Source of the DNA: Arthrobacter sp. AZCC_0090
GTDB taxonomy: Bacteria > Actinomycetota > Actinomycetes > Actinomycetales > Micrococcaceae
Reading direction: 5' to 3'
Assembly (NCBI RefSeq): GCF_014207375.1
Contig: NZ_JACHEE010000005.1
Span: 289,063-353,062, forward strand
DNA length: 64,000 nucleotides
A model generated the notes under the pieces. The model saw only the letters and a program-made list of their open reading frames with translations. It was not told where the DNA came from and did no database searches. Position 1 is the stretch's first letter. Each line of letters starts with the position of its first letter. This document shows positions 8,702 through 18,578 of the stretch, piece by piece. The position numbers and the translations under genes are program-made.

Positions 8702-10396
8702 ATGGTGATCATGTACCTGCTGCTCGCCGCCCATCCAGACGGCGCAGCTATTCAGGAAACCAATGCGGCTGGAGCAGCCCTGGCAGAGCCGAGCGTCGTG
8801 AGCAAAGCCGATCTTCCCGGCGTCGTGGGCGGGCTGGAAAAGAGGCGGCCGCGCTGGGTCTGGAACCGGACGCAGGATTGGTACCCGGCGATGCTCCAGG
8901 CCGGAGTGGAGCTGGAACGGTGCCATGACCTCACACTCAGCCGCGCCATCCTGGCCCACTCGGAATTCACGGCACACACTGACTACGCCCGCAGCGCCGA
9001 AAAGCTCACACAGGACGATGAAATTCCGCGCATCCTCCAGCCTCCCCCGGCCCCCGCCGAGCAAGGCGCGCTCTTTGACCACATTGTCCCGCGTAGCGCA
9101 CAGCCCGGCCTCGACGACATACGTACCGAGTTCGCGGCCCAGCAGCACGCGCTTGGCCAGGCTTCCACGGAAGAAGGCCGCCAGCATCGCCTGAAACTCT
9201 TGGTTGCAGCGGAATCCGCCGGCGCCATGATTGCCGCGGAAATGCAGTTCACGGGTGTGCCATGGCAGGAGACACTGCACGAAGAAATCCTCGAAGGCCA
9301 CCTCGGGCCCCGTCCTCTGGCCGGCCACCGTCCAGCCCGGCTCGAGGCGCTCTGCAACGAGCTTCGCGGGATCCTCCAGACTCCCCGGCTGAACCCGGAT
9401 TCACCCCAGGACCTCATGCGCGCCCTGCACCGGAATGGCATCGAAGTGAAGACAACGCGCCAATGGGAACTCAAGGAATCAAAGCACCCGGCCATCGGAC
9501 CCCTCCTGGAATACAAGAAGCTCTCCCGCTTGTTCACGGCCAATGGCTGGTCCTGGCTGGACGCGTGGGTGAGCGAAGGCAGGTTCCGTCCCGAGTACGT
9601 GGTGGGTGGCGTGGTGTCCGGCCGTTGGGCTTCCCGGGGAGGCGGGGCTTTGCAGATTCCCCGCCAAATCCGGGGCGCAGTGCATGCCGACCCGGGCCAC
9701 AAGTTGATCGTCGCCGACGCCTCGCAGCTTGAGCCGCGGGTTCTGGTCGCCCTTGCTCAGGATTCGAAGATGGCCGAGGCTGCGCGGGACAAGGACCTGT
9801 ACGCCGGCATCGCCGCGCAAGGCTTCGGTGGTGACCGGGCGAAGGCCAAGATCGCGTTGCTGGGTGCAATTTACGGCGCCACCACGGGCGAATCAGGGCG
9901 GCTTATGCCCCAGCTGGCCCGCACCTACCCGCGAGCAGTCGGCTTCGTCGAACAGGCAGCCCGAGACGGCGAAGCCGGCCGGACCGTGACCTCCAGGTTG
10001 GGCCGCAGCAGCCCGCCGCCGTCGGAACGCTGGATCCGCAGCCAGCAGTCCACGACGGCGGAAGAGCAGAGGCGAGCGGACGGCATCGCCCGGTCACGGG
10101 GACGTTTCACGCGGAACTTTGTGGTGCAAGGTTCCGCAGCGGACTGGGCATCGTGCTGGCTTGCCGAACTTCGACGGCGGTTGCGCACTGTGCGTGCCAA
10201 GGGCCTGCCCGCCGGGGAATTGGTGTTCTTCCTGCACGACGAAGTCATGGTTCATGCCCCCCTCGAGTCGGTGGATGCCTGCATCAGTGCCATCGAGGAG
10301 GCCGCCGCTGCTGCGAAGGAGCTGCTGTTCGGGCGGGTTCCGGTTGAATTTCCGGTGAGTATCGCCGTCGTCGATTCGTACGACAAGGCGAAGTAG
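8702..10396 (+). CDS. Family A DNA polymerase-like protein (bifunctional 3'-5' exonuclease/DNA polymerase type)
   Basis: 564 aa from ATG at 8702; the frame opens 52 codons earlier, but that part is repeat-derived and Arg/Cys-rich. An ATG at codon 4 is also possible. The C-terminal half carries family A palm motifs: motif A as DASQLEPR near residue 338, a motif B-like stretch RAKAKIALLGAIYG, and motif C HDEV near 512. The N-terminal half is exonuclease-like but lacks a recognisable set of acidic residues. Members are common in Actinobacteria in addition to the housekeeping PolA; the physiological role is not settled. It is divergent from the Tad operon. Confidence 0.8.
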   Translation: MVIMYLLLAAHPDGAAIQETNAAGAALAEPSVVSKADLPGVVGGLEKRRPRWVWNRTQDWYPAMLQAGVELERCHDLTLSRAILAHSEFTAHTDYARSAEKLTQDDEIPRILQPPPAPAEQGALFDHIVPRSAQPGLDDIRTEFAAQQHALGQASTEEGRQHRLKLLVAAESAGAMIAAEMQFTGVPWQETLHEEILEGHLGPRPLAGHRPARLEALCNELRGILQTPRLNPDSPQDLMRALHRNGIEVKTTRQWELKESKHPAIGPLLEYKKLSRLFTANGWSWLDAWVSEGRFRPEYVVGGVVSGRWASRGGGALQIPRQIRGAVHADPGHKLIVADASQLEPRVLVALAQDSKMAEAARDKDLYAGIAAQGFGGDRAKAKIALLGAIYGATTGESGRLMPQLARTYPRAVGFVEQAARDGEAGRTVTSRLGRSSPPPSERWIRSQQSTTAEEQRRADGIARSRGRFTRNFVVQGSAADWASCWLAELRRRLRTVRAKGLPAGELVFFLHDEVMVHAPLESVDACISAIEEAAAAAKELLFGRVPVEFPVSIAVVDSYDKAK

Positions 10397-10440
10397 GCAC
10401 CGCTATTGCCCCCGGCTCAACAGCGGAGGACGATTGCCCC

Positions 10441-11304
10441 GTGGGAAGCAAAGGCCGGACGCTACTGGCCGCATACATCGCGTTCCAGCTGACCGAGCTG
10501 GAGGGCCAATTGCCCTTGATCGGGGCGGCTGACCCGGAAGCCGTGCACAACGCCAGGCTCGCGATTCGCCGGCTCCGTTCCGTCCTCAATTGCTATCGCG
10601 GCTTGGTCCCGGAGCTCCCCCGGCCGGCCCGCGAGGAAGTCAAGTGGCTGGCAACGTCCCTGGGTGAGTCCCGGGATGCTTATGTCCTGGCCCAGAGAAT
10701 ACGGCTCTCTCTTGACACGAAGGATTCATGGAATGCTCCCGAGTCCTTGCGGCTGGCCGTTGAGGAGCTGGAATCGTCCAGCTCCCGGCTGGCGACTGCC
10801 CTGGGCGTGCGCAAGCGCAGCAAGCGGACGGTGCGGGCTGCAAGGGCAGCGTTACTGGAAGCCCCCGACGCCAAGGAATACAAGCCCCCGACGGCGGACC
10901 TTGCGGAGCGCCTCCAAGTACAGTGGGAGCGGCTGCAGCACAGCCTCGCGGAGGAAGCGGGCAGTGGCGACCCGGACGTGCGCAACGCCGCGCTCCACCA
11001 AGCCCGCAAAGACGTCAAGTGCCTCCGGTACTCCGCGGAGTCAGTTGCGGACGCCTTCAGCCACCACGCTGCCGGAGTGATCCAACCGGCGATTGGCCTG
11101 CAACGATTGCTGGGCGAGCAACACGACGCCGTCGTGGCCGGAGACTGGATCAGGGAACTGGCAAACACTCCAGGCGTCGACGCGGAAGATGCCCAAAGGC
11201 TGGAGGCAATGGAATCCCGACGGCGACTCAACGCGGAGGAGGAATTCCGGATGGCGATGGCGGAATACCCAGTGCCGGCCCCGAGGCGAGCGCTGATCTT
11301 CTGA
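10441..11304 (+). CDS. CHAD domain-containing protein
   Basis: 287 aa, GTG start with GGAGGA about 10 bases upstream. It has two homologous helical blocks with conserved His and Arg: AVHNARLAIRRLRSVL near residue 36 and ALHQARKDVKCLRYSAE near 184, the pattern of the conserved histidine alpha-helical domain. CHAD proteins bind polyphosphate and often accompany polyP or phosphate enzymes. No partner is adjacent here, so binding to polyphosphate is family inference. It is predicted to be soluble and mostly alpha-helical. Confidence 0.85.
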   Translation: MGSKGRTLLAAYIAFQLTELEGQLPLIGAADPEAVHNARLAIRRLRSVLNCYRGLVPELPRPAREEVKWLATSLGESRDAYVLAQRIRLSLDTKDSWNAPESLRLAVEELESSSSRLATALGVRKRSKRTVRAARAALLEAPDAKEYKPPTADLAERLQVQWERLQHSLAEEAGSGDPDVRNAALHQARKDVKCLRYSAESVADAFSHHAAGVIQPAIGLQRLLGEQHDAVVAGDWIRELANTPGVDAEDAQRLEAMESRRRLNAEEEFRMAMAEYPVPAPRRALIF

Positions 11305-11360
11305 AGTCCGGAACCATAGACCCCCGGCAGGTCCGAAAGCGAGTCATATGGCGGAAACGA

Positions 11361-11382
11361 ACTTGGCATGACCCTGCCAAGT
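11361..11382 (+). terminator. Hairpin downstream of the CHAD gene
   Basis: Perfect 8-bp stem ACTTGGCA / TGCCAAGT with a 6-nt loop, 57 bp after the CHAD stop. No clear T-tract, so termination is only a possibility. Confidence 0.4.
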
Positions 11383-11514
11383 AATGTACCCCGAAGTAAC
11401 TTCAACCCTCCCCGACCTTCCGGATAGGCTCGTTCACGGCGGACCGAAGTGAGGGACGCCACAGTGCAAGGACGCACTCACTGTGCGGGCAGCAAACAAG
11501 GGGGAACAGCAAGG

Positions 11515-11715
11515 ATGGCTGGACGATTCGAAATTCTCAAGGACGGCGAAGACGGCTACCGATTCCGGCTGACCGCAGCCGACGGAACGCTTGTGGCGGA
11601 GTCTCCGCAGTTCAAGCACCTGAAAGCTGTGGTCGCCGGCATCAACGCGGTACGTGAAAATGCCGCCACGGGCATCGTCGTGGATTACTCAAAAACAGCC
11701 CGACGCGCAGCGTAG
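11515..11715 (+). CDS. DUF1508 / YegP family small protein
   Basis: 66 aa from ATG at 11515, preceded by GGGGGA; the frame's earlier start at 11449 is unsupported. The FEILKDGEDGYRFRLTAADG pattern and the later ESPQFKHLKAVVAGINAVREN are the DUF1508 signature: a single compact beta-beta-alpha unit, where YegP has two. Function unknown in the family. Stand-alone transcription is likely, as both neighbours are more than 70 bp away and the NUDIX gene faces it. Confidence 0.8.
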   Translation: MAGRFEILKDGEDGYRFRLTAADGTLVAESPQFKHLKAVVAGINAVRENAATGIVVDYSKTARRAA

Positions 11716-11787
11716 CGCGAGTCAGCGGCGCTCGGCGGATCAGCGGCGCCGGTGCGGGGCGGCCGGCGGCGCGCCTACGGCGCGAGG

Positions 11788-12468
11788 CTAAATCTCTATC
11801 TCAAGCAGGCGCTCCGCGTCCCACGGAACCGTCCACCCCAAGGCGTCGAAAAGGCCGCTGAGCACCATCCCGGTGAAACCCCAGACCACTAGTCCGTTGA
11901 CCTTGAAGACAGGACTCGAGAAAGTCCGGCCAAGTCTGGTGAGCGTCCCCGTGTAGCGATTATCGGGGTCCAGGAGATCCCGCACCGGGACACGGAACAC
12001 TTGCGCCGACTCGGCGTAGTCCACAACGCGGACGGGCGAGGGCGATGCCCACCATGCCAAGACGGGCGTGACGACGAAATTGCTGCGAATCAGTCCGAGT
12101 TCCGGCATGACCCCCAGTACCTGTACGCCTCCACTGTCCAAGCCGGTCTCCTCTACTGCCTCCCGGAGCGCTGCCGCTACGGCAGACTCATCCCCTGGAT
12201 CGATGCTGCCGCCAGGGAACGCCACCTGTCCCGGATGATCGTCCAGGGTGTGCGCGCGTTCCAGGAGCAAGACATCCAAGTCGGCGGGGGCCACAGGTTT
12301 CCCCGACGCCGCGGGGACATCGTCCAAGACGCCGAAGAGCATGAGCACGGCCGCTTTTCGCGCCTTGTCCGGATCCACCGCTGCGGCGGCAATCCGCGGG
12401 TCGGGGCCTGCATGCAGGCCGGAATCAATCTTGGTGATGAGACTTACTAGGTCTTCGAGCGCGGTCAT
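11788..12468 (-). CDS. NUDIX hydrolase, CoA pyrophosphatase type
   Basis: 226 aa. The Nudix box is intact: GGSIDPGDE followed by [10 protein letters not shown], giving the metal-binding REXXEE near residues 100-120. The FPGG preceding it and the overall layout resemble NudL/CoA diphosphatases, which hydrolyse CoA to phosphopantetheine and 3',5'-ADP; the substrate is inferred. Its ATG overlaps the nth stop by 4 bp (ATGA at 12468-12465), so the two are co-transcribed and probably translationally coupled. The nth-NUDIX pair is common in actinobacterial genomes. Confidence 0.82.
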   Translation of the reverse strand: MTALEDLVSLITKIDSGLHAGPDPRIAAAAVDPDKARKAAVLMLFGVLDDVPAASGKPVAPADLDVLLLERAHTLDDHPGQVAFPGGSIDPGDESAVAAALREAVEETGLDSGGVQVLGVMPELGLIRSNFVVTPVLAWWASPSPVRVVDYAESAQVFRVPVRDLLDPDNRYTGTLTRLGRTFSSPVFKVNGLVVWGFTGMVLSGLFDALGWTVPWDAERLLEIEI

Positions 12469-13256
12469 CGCGGTCTCCTTTGCGATTCCATCCGGATCTC
12501 CGCAGCACGGTGGGTCTCGGCGAGCAGCTTTGCCAAAAGCGCTTCGTTGCCGGGCGCCAGTTCGTATTTGAGCAGCTTCGCGGCTTTGACGGGATCGGTC
12601 TCGCCTTCACCGTAGCTGGGACACCAATTGGCCACCGGACACGCTCCGCACGCCGGCCTGCGCGCATGGCAGACCCTCCGACCGTGGAAAACCACCCGGT
12701 GGGACAGCATGGTCCAGTCCTTGGGCTCGAAAAGTTCGGCGACGTCGAACTCGATCTTCACCGGATCCTCGGACGTCGTCCACCCAAACCTGCGCGCCAG
12801 CCTGCCAAAATGCGTGTCCACGGTGATTCCCGGGACGCCGAAAGCGTTGCCGAGCACCACGTTCGCAGTTTTACGCCCGACGCCGGGGAGCGTCACCAAA
12901 TCTTCCAGCCTGCCGGGGACCTCGCCGTCGAACTCGTCCACCAAGCGTGTGCTGAGGGCCAGGACGTTCTTCGCTTTGGCGCGGAAGAAACCGGTCGGTT
13001 GCAGGATCGCCTCCAGCTCCGCAGGCTCGGCCTCGGCCATCCTCCGGGCATCCGGGTAGCGTGCAAACAGGATTTTGGTGACCTGGTTGACCAGCACATC
13101 GGTGGTCTGGGCGGACAGCACGGTGGCCACCACCAGTTCAAAGGGGTTCCGGAAATCAAGCTCCGCGTGGGCGTAGGGATAGAGCTCGGCGAGTGCCTTG
13201 TTGATTTTGCGCGCACGCCGCTTCAAAGCCAGCGGGGTTTCGACGATGGTGTCCAC
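12465..13256 (-). CDS. nth: Endonuclease III
   Basis: Bifunctional DNA glycosylase/AP lyase of base-excision repair acting on oxidised pyrimidines, 263 aa. The helix-hairpin-helix LPGVGRKTA supplies the catalytic Lys; the Asp lies in [10 protein letters not shown]. The C-terminal [4Fe-4S] cluster ligands fit C-X6-C-X2-C-X5-C exactly ([17 protein letters not shown]). Start ATG at 13256. It lies 11 bp downstream of the membrane-protein gene and overlaps the NUDIX gene. No missing residues. Confidence 0.95.
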   Translation of the reverse strand: MDTIVETPLALKRRARKINKALAELYPYAHAELDFRNPFELVVATVLSAQTTDVLVNQVTKILFARYPDARRMAEAEPAELEAILQPTGFFRAKAKNVLALSTRLVDEFDGEVPGRLEDLVTLPGVGRKTANVVLGNAFGVPGITVDTHFGRLARRFGWTTSEDPVKIEFDVAELFEPKDWTMLSHRVVFHGRRVCHARRPACGACPVANWCPSYGEGETDPVKAAKLLKYELAPGNEALLAKLLAETHRAAEIRMESQRRPR

Positions 13257-13267
13257 AGAGGGCCTGG

Positions 13268-14479
13268 CTAGCCGCGTTCGATGTGGCTGAGATCGCGCAG
13301 GACGCCCACTTTGCCATCGGTATCCTGCACCAGGAATTCCTCGCCGCGGTCCTCAAGGGCCAGGACCCAGGCGCCCGGTTCGATAGTGAAGACGGGGGTT
13401 CCTGTGTGCTCGTCGACCACGGCACGTGGATGGGCCACGGCGAACCAGAAGGCCTCGTACCCTCCGTGTTCCTCATCGTCGCCCCTTCGCGTCGCCGGAT
13501 CTACGGTTGCCCCGATGATCTGATGCGCCCTGGTCTGCTCGAGATTGGTCTGTTCGAGATGAGGTTGCTCCGTGTCGGGTTGGTTCTCCGCGTTTGCCTT
13601 GTTAACTGTCCCAATGTGTTGGGTGGCGGTTCCGGTGTCCGCGCCTCCGACGAGCGGCGTCGCCATAGTGGCGGCAGCAGTGTGCTGGGGCTCTGCGGGG
13701 GTTGCCGCCTGCGCTTCCCGCGGCTTCACGGCGTCGCCTTCCGCAACTTCGGTAGGCTCGGCGGGCTCGGCGGGCTCGGCGGGCTCGGCAGGTACGACGG
13801 CGGCGGGTGCTGCCGCGGGGGCGGTCACCGGAGTGGCGGGCAGCGTACTTGCCGGCGCGGAAGCGTCAGGAGAGGCTTCGGGCTTGGGCACCACGGGCTT
13901 CGGCGCAACGGGCTTGCGGGACGGGATGGCCGGTTCCCTGGCCACAACGTGCGCGGGCTGTTCGGCCCGGTCCTTGAAGTCCTCGCGGAGCACCGGCAAA
14001 TGCGGTGCCAGGACCGTCGCAGCGAGAAGGCCCACCGATCCGATCAGGCCCACGAGCGCGAAAACAGTAAACGCGCCCGCCGTGGAGAGGAAGAACATGG
14101 TCACCGCGAACGACGCCACCACGGAAGCGAACTGGTCGATCGAAAGCGAACCGATTCTCACAACATTCCCCGGTTGCAGGCGCCGTGCGACGAACAAAGC
14201 CGTCACTACCAAGGGAAGAATGATGCCCAAGGCGAGGAAAAAGAGGTTGCCCAGGTTCCACAGGTTGTACCCTCCGCCGAACATCGGCAGGAGGGAACCT
14301 ACAAACATCAGCAAAGTGGAACCGAAAACAGTCAAGTCCCGGATGGTGAAAGGACCCAGTACAGCTTGGTACTTCGGGGAGGTCTTGCTTCCGGGCTCTG
14401 GCGCCCCGGCTCCAGCTGCTTCGGGGGCCGATCCGGGCGCCAGCGCACCGTATTTCGGACCTTGGCTCGTCTGGTTCAT
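13268..14479 (-). CDS. Four-helix membrane protein with Ala/Pro/Glu linker, unknown function
   Basis: 403 aa from ATG at 14479, which has AAAGGAG at ideal spacing; the frame's earlier start at 14533 is not needed. A cytoplasmic N-terminus of about 55 residues is followed by four hydrophobic segments ([62 protein letters not shown]). Next comes a long Pro/Ala/Glu-rich linker holding AEP repeated four times (a 9-bp DNA repeat near 13750-13790), and a C-terminal 60-residue soluble domain ([17 protein letters not shown] ... [13 protein letters not shown]). I do not recognise the soluble domain. It is a likely operon leader for nth, 11 bp away. Confidence 0.75.
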   Translation of the reverse strand: MNQTSQGPKYGALAPGSAPEAAGAGAPEPGSKTSPKYQAVLGPFTIRDLTVFGSTLLMFVGSLLPMFGGGYNLWNLGNLFFLALGIILPLVVTALFVARRLQPGNVVRIGSLSIDQFASVVASFAVTMFFLSTAGAFTVFALVGLIGSVGLLAATVLAPHLPVLREDFKDRAEQPAHVVAREPAIPSRKPVAPKPVVPKPEASPDASAPASTLPATPVTAPAAAPAAVVPAEPAEPAEPAEPTEVAEGDAVKPREAQAATPAEPQHTAAATMATPLVGGADTGTATQHIGTVNKANAENQPDTEQPHLEQTNLEQTRAHQIIGATVDPATRRGDDEEHGGYEAFWFAVAHPRAVVDEHTGTPVFTIEPGAWVLALEDRGEEFLVQDTDGKVGVLRDLSHIERG

Positions 14480-14903
14480 GTGCAAATCTCCTTTGTACGG
14501 CGGTGCCCGGGACGCTGCCGCCCAAGGCTGCACCCAGTGTTTTCGGGCCAGGCGGGGGCACCAGGTCTTTCGCGTCTCGAGACCTCTTCAGCCTATGCCA
14601 CCCTTCTCACAGTCCACTAGCTGGCACATGCGCGGAGACTCGGAGGCTGCCGCGTCATCTCCCCGTTTTTGGAGCTACCCTGAGAACGTCGGAGCCGTTC
14701 GGCGCGAATCAGACGCCGTTCACGGTCCGGAGTGTGACCGCAGACACTTGTTGTCGGCGCAAAACGCTAAGGTGGGTTCCGGAAAAGCTCTTGCGGAATC
14801 CCGTGAGGCGCCGCAGCCCAACGCCGTGCATGCTTGGCGCGTTTGGGTCGGGCGGACCGCCACGGGACCCGCGCAGCAGAGATCGATGAATGATGAGGTT
14901 CAC
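14480..14903. other. Divergent intergenic region between the membrane-protein gene and acs
   Basis: 424 bp without a convincing gene. It should hold two divergent promoters. The only structured elements I see are GTCTCGAGAC (near 14570) and an inverted repeat AGTGT-N8-ACACT (14731-14748), which overlaps a half-match to a CRP/GlxR site (TGTGACCGCAGACACT). An open frame through here in phase with acs is an antisense-derived extension, not an N-terminal domain. Confidence 0.5.
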
Positions 14904-16940
14904 ATGTCCCAGGACGCCAATGGATCGACGACCACCGCTGCACCCGCACCTGACGGGATACGCAACGGCGACGCCCTCGAAAACCTTCTCCACGAGAACC
15001 GGAAGTTCGCGCCCACCGCTGAATTTGCCGCCAACGCAGTAGTCGGCGCCGAGGTCTATGCGGAAGCAAATGCGGACCGCCCCGCATTCTGGGCCAAGCA
15101 AGCACGCGAACTCCTCACGTGGGACAAGGACTTCACCGAGGCCCTGGACTGGTCCAACCCGCCGTTCGCCAAGTGGTTCGTCGGCGGCGAGGTCAACGCT
15201 GCGTACAACGCCCTGGACCGGCACGTGGAGAACGGGCTCGGGGACAGGGTGGCGATCTATTTCGAGGGCGAGCCCGGGGATAGCCGGAGCTACACGTACG
15301 CGCAGCTGACCGAGGAGGTGAAGAAGGCTGCGAATGCCTTTGAGTCCCTGGGCGTGGCCAAGGGTGACCGCGTGGCCGTGTACCTGCCCATGATCCCCGA
15401 AGCCGTGATCACCATGCTGGCCTGTGCCCGGATCGGGGCCGTGCACTCCGTGGTGTTCGGCGGCTTCTCCGCCGACGCGCTGCGCTCCAGGATCGATGAC
15501 GCCGAGGCCAAGCTCGTGGTCACCGCGGACGGTACCTACCGCCGCGGCAAGCCCAGCCCACTCAAGCCCGCCGTGGACCAAGCCTTGTCCGCACCAGGCC
15601 ATTCCGTCCGGAACGTCGTGGTGGTCAAGCGCAACGGGGAATCCGTGGACTGGGTCCAGGGCCGGGACCAGTGGTGGGACGAAGCTGTCGGGGCAGCCTC
15701 AACGGAACACACCGCCGTCGGGCACGACTCCGAGCACCCGTTGTTCATCCTCTACACCTCCGGGACCACGGGCAAGCCCAAAGGCATCCTGCACACCACC
15801 GGCGGCTACCTGACCCAGACCGCGTACACGCACAGGGCGGTCTTCGACCTGCACCCGGAGACGGACGTGTTCTGGTGCACCGCCGACGTCGGATGGGTCA
15901 CCGGCCACTCCTACGTCGCCTATGCCCCGCTTATCAACGGCGCCACCCAGGTCATGTACGAAGGCACCCCGGATTCCCCGCACCAGGGCCGCTGGTGGGA
16001 AATCGTGGAAAAGTACAAGGTCTCCATCCTCTACACGGCCCCCACCGCTATCCGGACCTTCATGAAGTGGGGCCGAGACATCCCGGCCAAGTACGATCTG
16101 TCCTCGATCCGGGTCCTCGGTTCCGTGGGTGAACCCATCAACCCCGAGGCCTGGATGTGGTACCGCGAGGTCATCGGCGGCAATGCCGGCAAGAACGGCG
16201 AGAAGAAGGAACACCCCGCACCGATCGTGGACACCTGGTGGCAGACCGAAACCGGCGCCCAGATGATCGCACCGCTGCCCGGCGTCACCGCAACCAAACC
16301 GGGCTCCGCACAGGTCCCGTTGCCGGGCATCGCAATCGACGTCGTGGACGAGGCAGGCGAATCCGTCCCGGACGGCCACGGCGGCTACCTCGTGGTCCGC
16401 GAACCCTGGCCCGCCATGCTGCGCGGCATTTGGGGGGACCCGGAGCGGTTCAAGGACACCTACTGGTCCCGTTTCGAGGGCATGTACTTCGCCGGGGACG
16501 GCGCCAAGAAGGACGAAGACGGGGACGTGTGGCTCCTGGGTCGCGTTGACGATGTCATGAACGTCTCCGGGCACCGGCTCTCCACCACCGAAATCGAGTC
16601 AGCGTTGGTGTCCCACCCGTCCGTGGCTGAGGCCGCGGTCGTCGGAGCCGCCGACGAAACCACGGGCCAGTCCGTGGTCGCGTTCGTCATCCTGCGTGGG
16701 GATGCCGCGAACGACGGCGACGCCACCGTCCTGGAACTGCGCAACCACGTTGGCAAGGAAATCGGCCCCATCGCCAAACCCAAGCACATCCTCGTGGTCC
16801 CCGAACTGCCCAAAACCCGGTCCGGCAAGATCATGCGCCGCCTCCTCAAGGACGTCGCAGAAGGCCGCGAAGTAGGCGACGCCACCACTTTGTCCGACCC
16901 CACGATCATGGCCCAGATCGCGGAGTCCCTGAAGAAGTAG
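14904..16940 (+). CDS. acsA: Acetyl-CoA synthetase (AMP-forming)
   Basis: Activates acetate to acetyl-CoA through acetyl-AMP, EC 6.2.1.1, cytoplasmic; 678 aa from ATG 14904, which has GATGAGG upstream (ATG 14886 is an alternative). ANL-superfamily motifs are intact: [11 protein letters not shown] near residue 287, WWQTETG near 445, and the C-terminal [11 protein letters not shown] whose Lys is the site of inhibitory acetylation in characterised homologues. Monocistronic, ending in a strong hairpin. The open frame continues far upstream of the start only because it is antisense to the preceding gene. Confidence 0.95.
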   Translation: MSQDANGSTTTAAPAPDGIRNGDALENLLHENRKFAPTAEFAANAVVGAEVYAEANADRPAFWAKQARELLTWDKDFTEALDWSNPPFAKWFVGGEVNAAYNALDRHVENGLGDRVAIYFEGEPGDSRSYTYAQLTEEVKKAANAFESLGVAKGDRVAVYLPMIPEAVITMLACARIGAVHSVVFGGFSADALRSRIDDAEAKLVVTADGTYRRGKPSPLKPAVDQALSAPGHSVRNVVVVKRNGESVDWVQGRDQWWDEAVGAASTEHTAVGHDSEHPLFILYTSGTTGKPKGILHTTGGYLTQTAYTHRAVFDLHPETDVFWCTADVGWVTGHSYVAYAPLINGATQVMYEGTPDSPHQGRWWEIVEKYKVSILYTAPTAIRTFMKWGRDIPAKYDLSSIRVLGSVGEPINPEAWMWYREVIGGNAGKNGEKKEHPAPIVDTWWQTETGAQMIAPLPGVTATKPGSAQVPLPGIAIDVVDEAGESVPDGHGGYLVVREPWPAMLRGIWGDPERFKDTYWSRFEGMYFAGDGAKKDEDGDVWLLGRVDDVMNVSGHRLSTTEIESALVSHPSVAEAAVVGAADETTGQSVVAFVILRGDAANDGDATVLELRNHVGKEIGPIAKPKHILVVPELPKTRSGKIMRRLLKDVAEGREVGDATTLSDPTIMAQIAESLKK

Positions 16941-16983
16941 GCACTTCGCCAAGCGACGCACGGCGACAAGCCACCACGCAAAA

Positions 16984-17018
16984 GCGGCGGTCCCCTCCCA
17001 CGAGGACCGCCGCCTTTG
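16984..17018 (+). terminator. Rho-independent terminator of acsA
   Basis: Perfect 10-bp stem GCGGCGGTCC / GGACCGCCGC (16984-16993 with 17004-17013), 10-nt loop, followed by a short T-containing tract, 43 bp after the acsA stop. Confidence 0.8.
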
Positions 17019-17056
17019 TCATGAAACCCACCGTCGCAAGAATGTTATATTTAGTT

Positions 17057-17111
17057 CTTTCATGTTCTCTTTTGAGCGGTTATAGTCGAGTTCTACGTGA
17101 GATAACTCACA
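17057..17111 (+). promoter_or_regulatory. Promoter and CRP/GlxR-type operator of the GH42 transporter operon
   Basis: A -10 like TATAGT lies at 17081-17086; the -35 region is weak and sits in GTTCTTTCATGTTCTCTTTT, whose GTTCTYT direct repeat could be a DeoR-type operator. Downstream, 17096-17111 reads CGTGA-GATAAC-TCACA, one base from the TGTGA-N6-TCACA consensus of CRP/GlxR. It ends 27 bp before the first gene. Its position just after the presumed start of transcription suits repression or roadblock. Confidence 0.55.
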
Positions 17112-17138
17112 AGCACCACGCTTTTCAAGGGAGAGAAC

Positions 17139-18455
17139 ATGGCAGCGAATCTTGACCCGTTCCAGTCGGCGCACAACGCTGGGCCTGGACGCCGCACCAT
17201 CCTGAAGACGCTCGGTATCGGTGCCGCCGGCCTGGCTGGCATTCCGCTGCTGGCTGCTTGCACGGGCGGCTCCGGCCCCGCTCCGGGAGCCTCATCGAAC
17301 AGCCTCACCTTCGGCTCCGGCTCTTCGGACGACGTGCCCAAGAACGCCTACAAAGCCGTCACCGATGCCTTCACCAAGAAGACCGGCGTCACCGTGGCCA
17401 CCAACGTCGTCCCGCACAACGACTTCCAGAACAAGATCAACTCCTACCTCCAAGGCAGTCCGGACGATGCCTTCACCTGGTTCGCCGGCTACCGCATGCA
17501 GTACTACGCCGGAAAGGGACTCCTGGCCCCGGTGGACGATGTATGGGCAACCATTGGCAGCAACTTCTCGGACGCCATGAAGAAGGCCTCCACCGGGCCG
17601 GACGGCAAGATGTACCTGGTCCCCAACTACAACTACCCCTGGGGTTTCTTCTACCGGAAGAGCTTCTGGGCCGAAAAGGGCTACGCAGTCCCCAAGACGT
17701 TCGACGAGCTGAAGACCCTGGCCACCAAGATGAAGTCCGACGGCATCATCCCCATCGGCTTCGCGGACAAGGACGGCTGGCCGGCCATGGGCACGTTCGA
17801 CTACATCAACATGCGCCTCAACGGCTACCAATTCCACATTGACCTGACAGCGCACAAGGAAAGCTGGGACCAGAAGAAGGTCAGCGATGTCTTCGACACT
17901 TGGAAGGCCCTCCTGCCCTTCCAAGACCCCAATGCCCTCGGCCAGACCTGGCAGGACGCCGCGAAGGCCCTCGAAGCCAAGAAGACCGGGATGTACCTGC
18001 TGGGCTCCTTCGTGACCCAGCAGTTCACCGATCCCGCGGTGCTGGCCGACATCGATTTCTTCCCGTTCCCGGAAATCGCCGTGGAAGGCACGGACGCCGT
18101 CGAGGCCCCCATCGACGGCTTGCTCCTGTCCAAGAAGGGCGGCGACAACAAGGCAGCCCACGATTTCCTTGCCTTCATGGGTTCCGCCGAGGGCCAGAAC
18201 GCCTACGCTGCCGTTGACACCTCCAACATCGCCACCGTCAAGGGCGCCGACACGTCAAAGTTCAGCCCGCTGAACAAGAAGTGCGCAGACACCATCGCCA
18301 ACGCCAAGTACATCAGCCAGTTCCTGGACCGCGACGCCCTTCCCGCCATGGCCAACAACGTGATGATCCCCGCACTCCAGTCCTTCATCAAGGACGGCAC
18401 CGTGGACGTCAAGAACCTTGAAGCGCAGGCCAAGACGCTTTACGCCGCCCAGTAG
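17139..18455 (+). CDS. Sugar ABC transporter substrate-binding lipoprotein (GH42 locus)
   Basis: Family 1 extracellular solute-binding protein, 438 aa. The N-terminus has a twin-arginine-like RRTILKTLG followed by a hydrophobic stretch and a lipobox LLAAC, so export with lipid anchoring at about Cys41 is expected; Tat rather than Sec export is possible. First gene of an operon with two permeases and a GH42 beta-galactosidase, so the ligand is probably a beta-galactoside or galacto-oligosaccharide (inference). GGGAGAG precedes the ATG. No ATPase gene is present; a shared MsiK-type ATPase elsewhere is usual. Confidence 0.88.
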   Translation: MAANLDPFQSAHNAGPGRRTILKTLGIGAAGLAGIPLLAACTGGSGPAPGASSNSLTFGSGSSDDVPKNAYKAVTDAFTKKTGVTVATNVVPHNDFQNKINSYLQGSPDDAFTWFAGYRMQYYAGKGLLAPVDDVWATIGSNFSDAMKKASTGPDGKMYLVPNYNYPWGFFYRKSFWAEKGYAVPKTFDELKTLATKMKSDGIIPIGFADKDGWPAMGTFDYINMRLNGYQFHIDLTAHKESWDQKKVSDVFDTWKALLPFQDPNALGQTWQDAAKALEAKKTGMYLLGSFVTQQFTDPAVLADIDFFPFPEIAVEGTDAVEAPIDGLLLSKKGGDNKAAHDFLAFMGSAEGQNAYAAVDTSNIATVKGADTSKFSPLNKKCADTIANAKYISQFLDRDALPAMANNVMIPALQSFIKDGTVDVKNLEAQAKTLYAAQ

Positions 18456-18518
18456 TTGTCGTGTCAGCGCCGCGACCTGCTTCGCAGGCCAAGCGCATCG
18501 GCATCCCAAGGAAAGGAA

Positions 18519-18548
18519 CGACGACGGCGGTACCGCCCGCCGTCGTCG
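18519..18548 (+). terminator. GC-rich hairpin between binding-protein and permease genes
   Basis: Perfect 12-bp stem CGACGACGGCGG / CCGCCGTCGTCG with a 6-nt loop, 63 bp after the binding-protein stop and 30 bp before the permease start. No T-tract. Best read as an mRNA-stabilising or partial-termination structure that keeps binding-protein expression above that of the permeases. Confidence 0.6.
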
Positions 18549-18578
18549 GGCCACCTTTTGCAAACTGAAGGAATCCCC

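Noticed and set aside
13572..14903. Continuous frame giving acetyl-CoA synthetase a 444-residue N-terminal extension
   Set aside because: The extension is antisense to the membrane-protein gene and low-complexity (Ala/Ser/Gly repeats mirror the AEP linker); the enzyme has its normal start and length from 14904.
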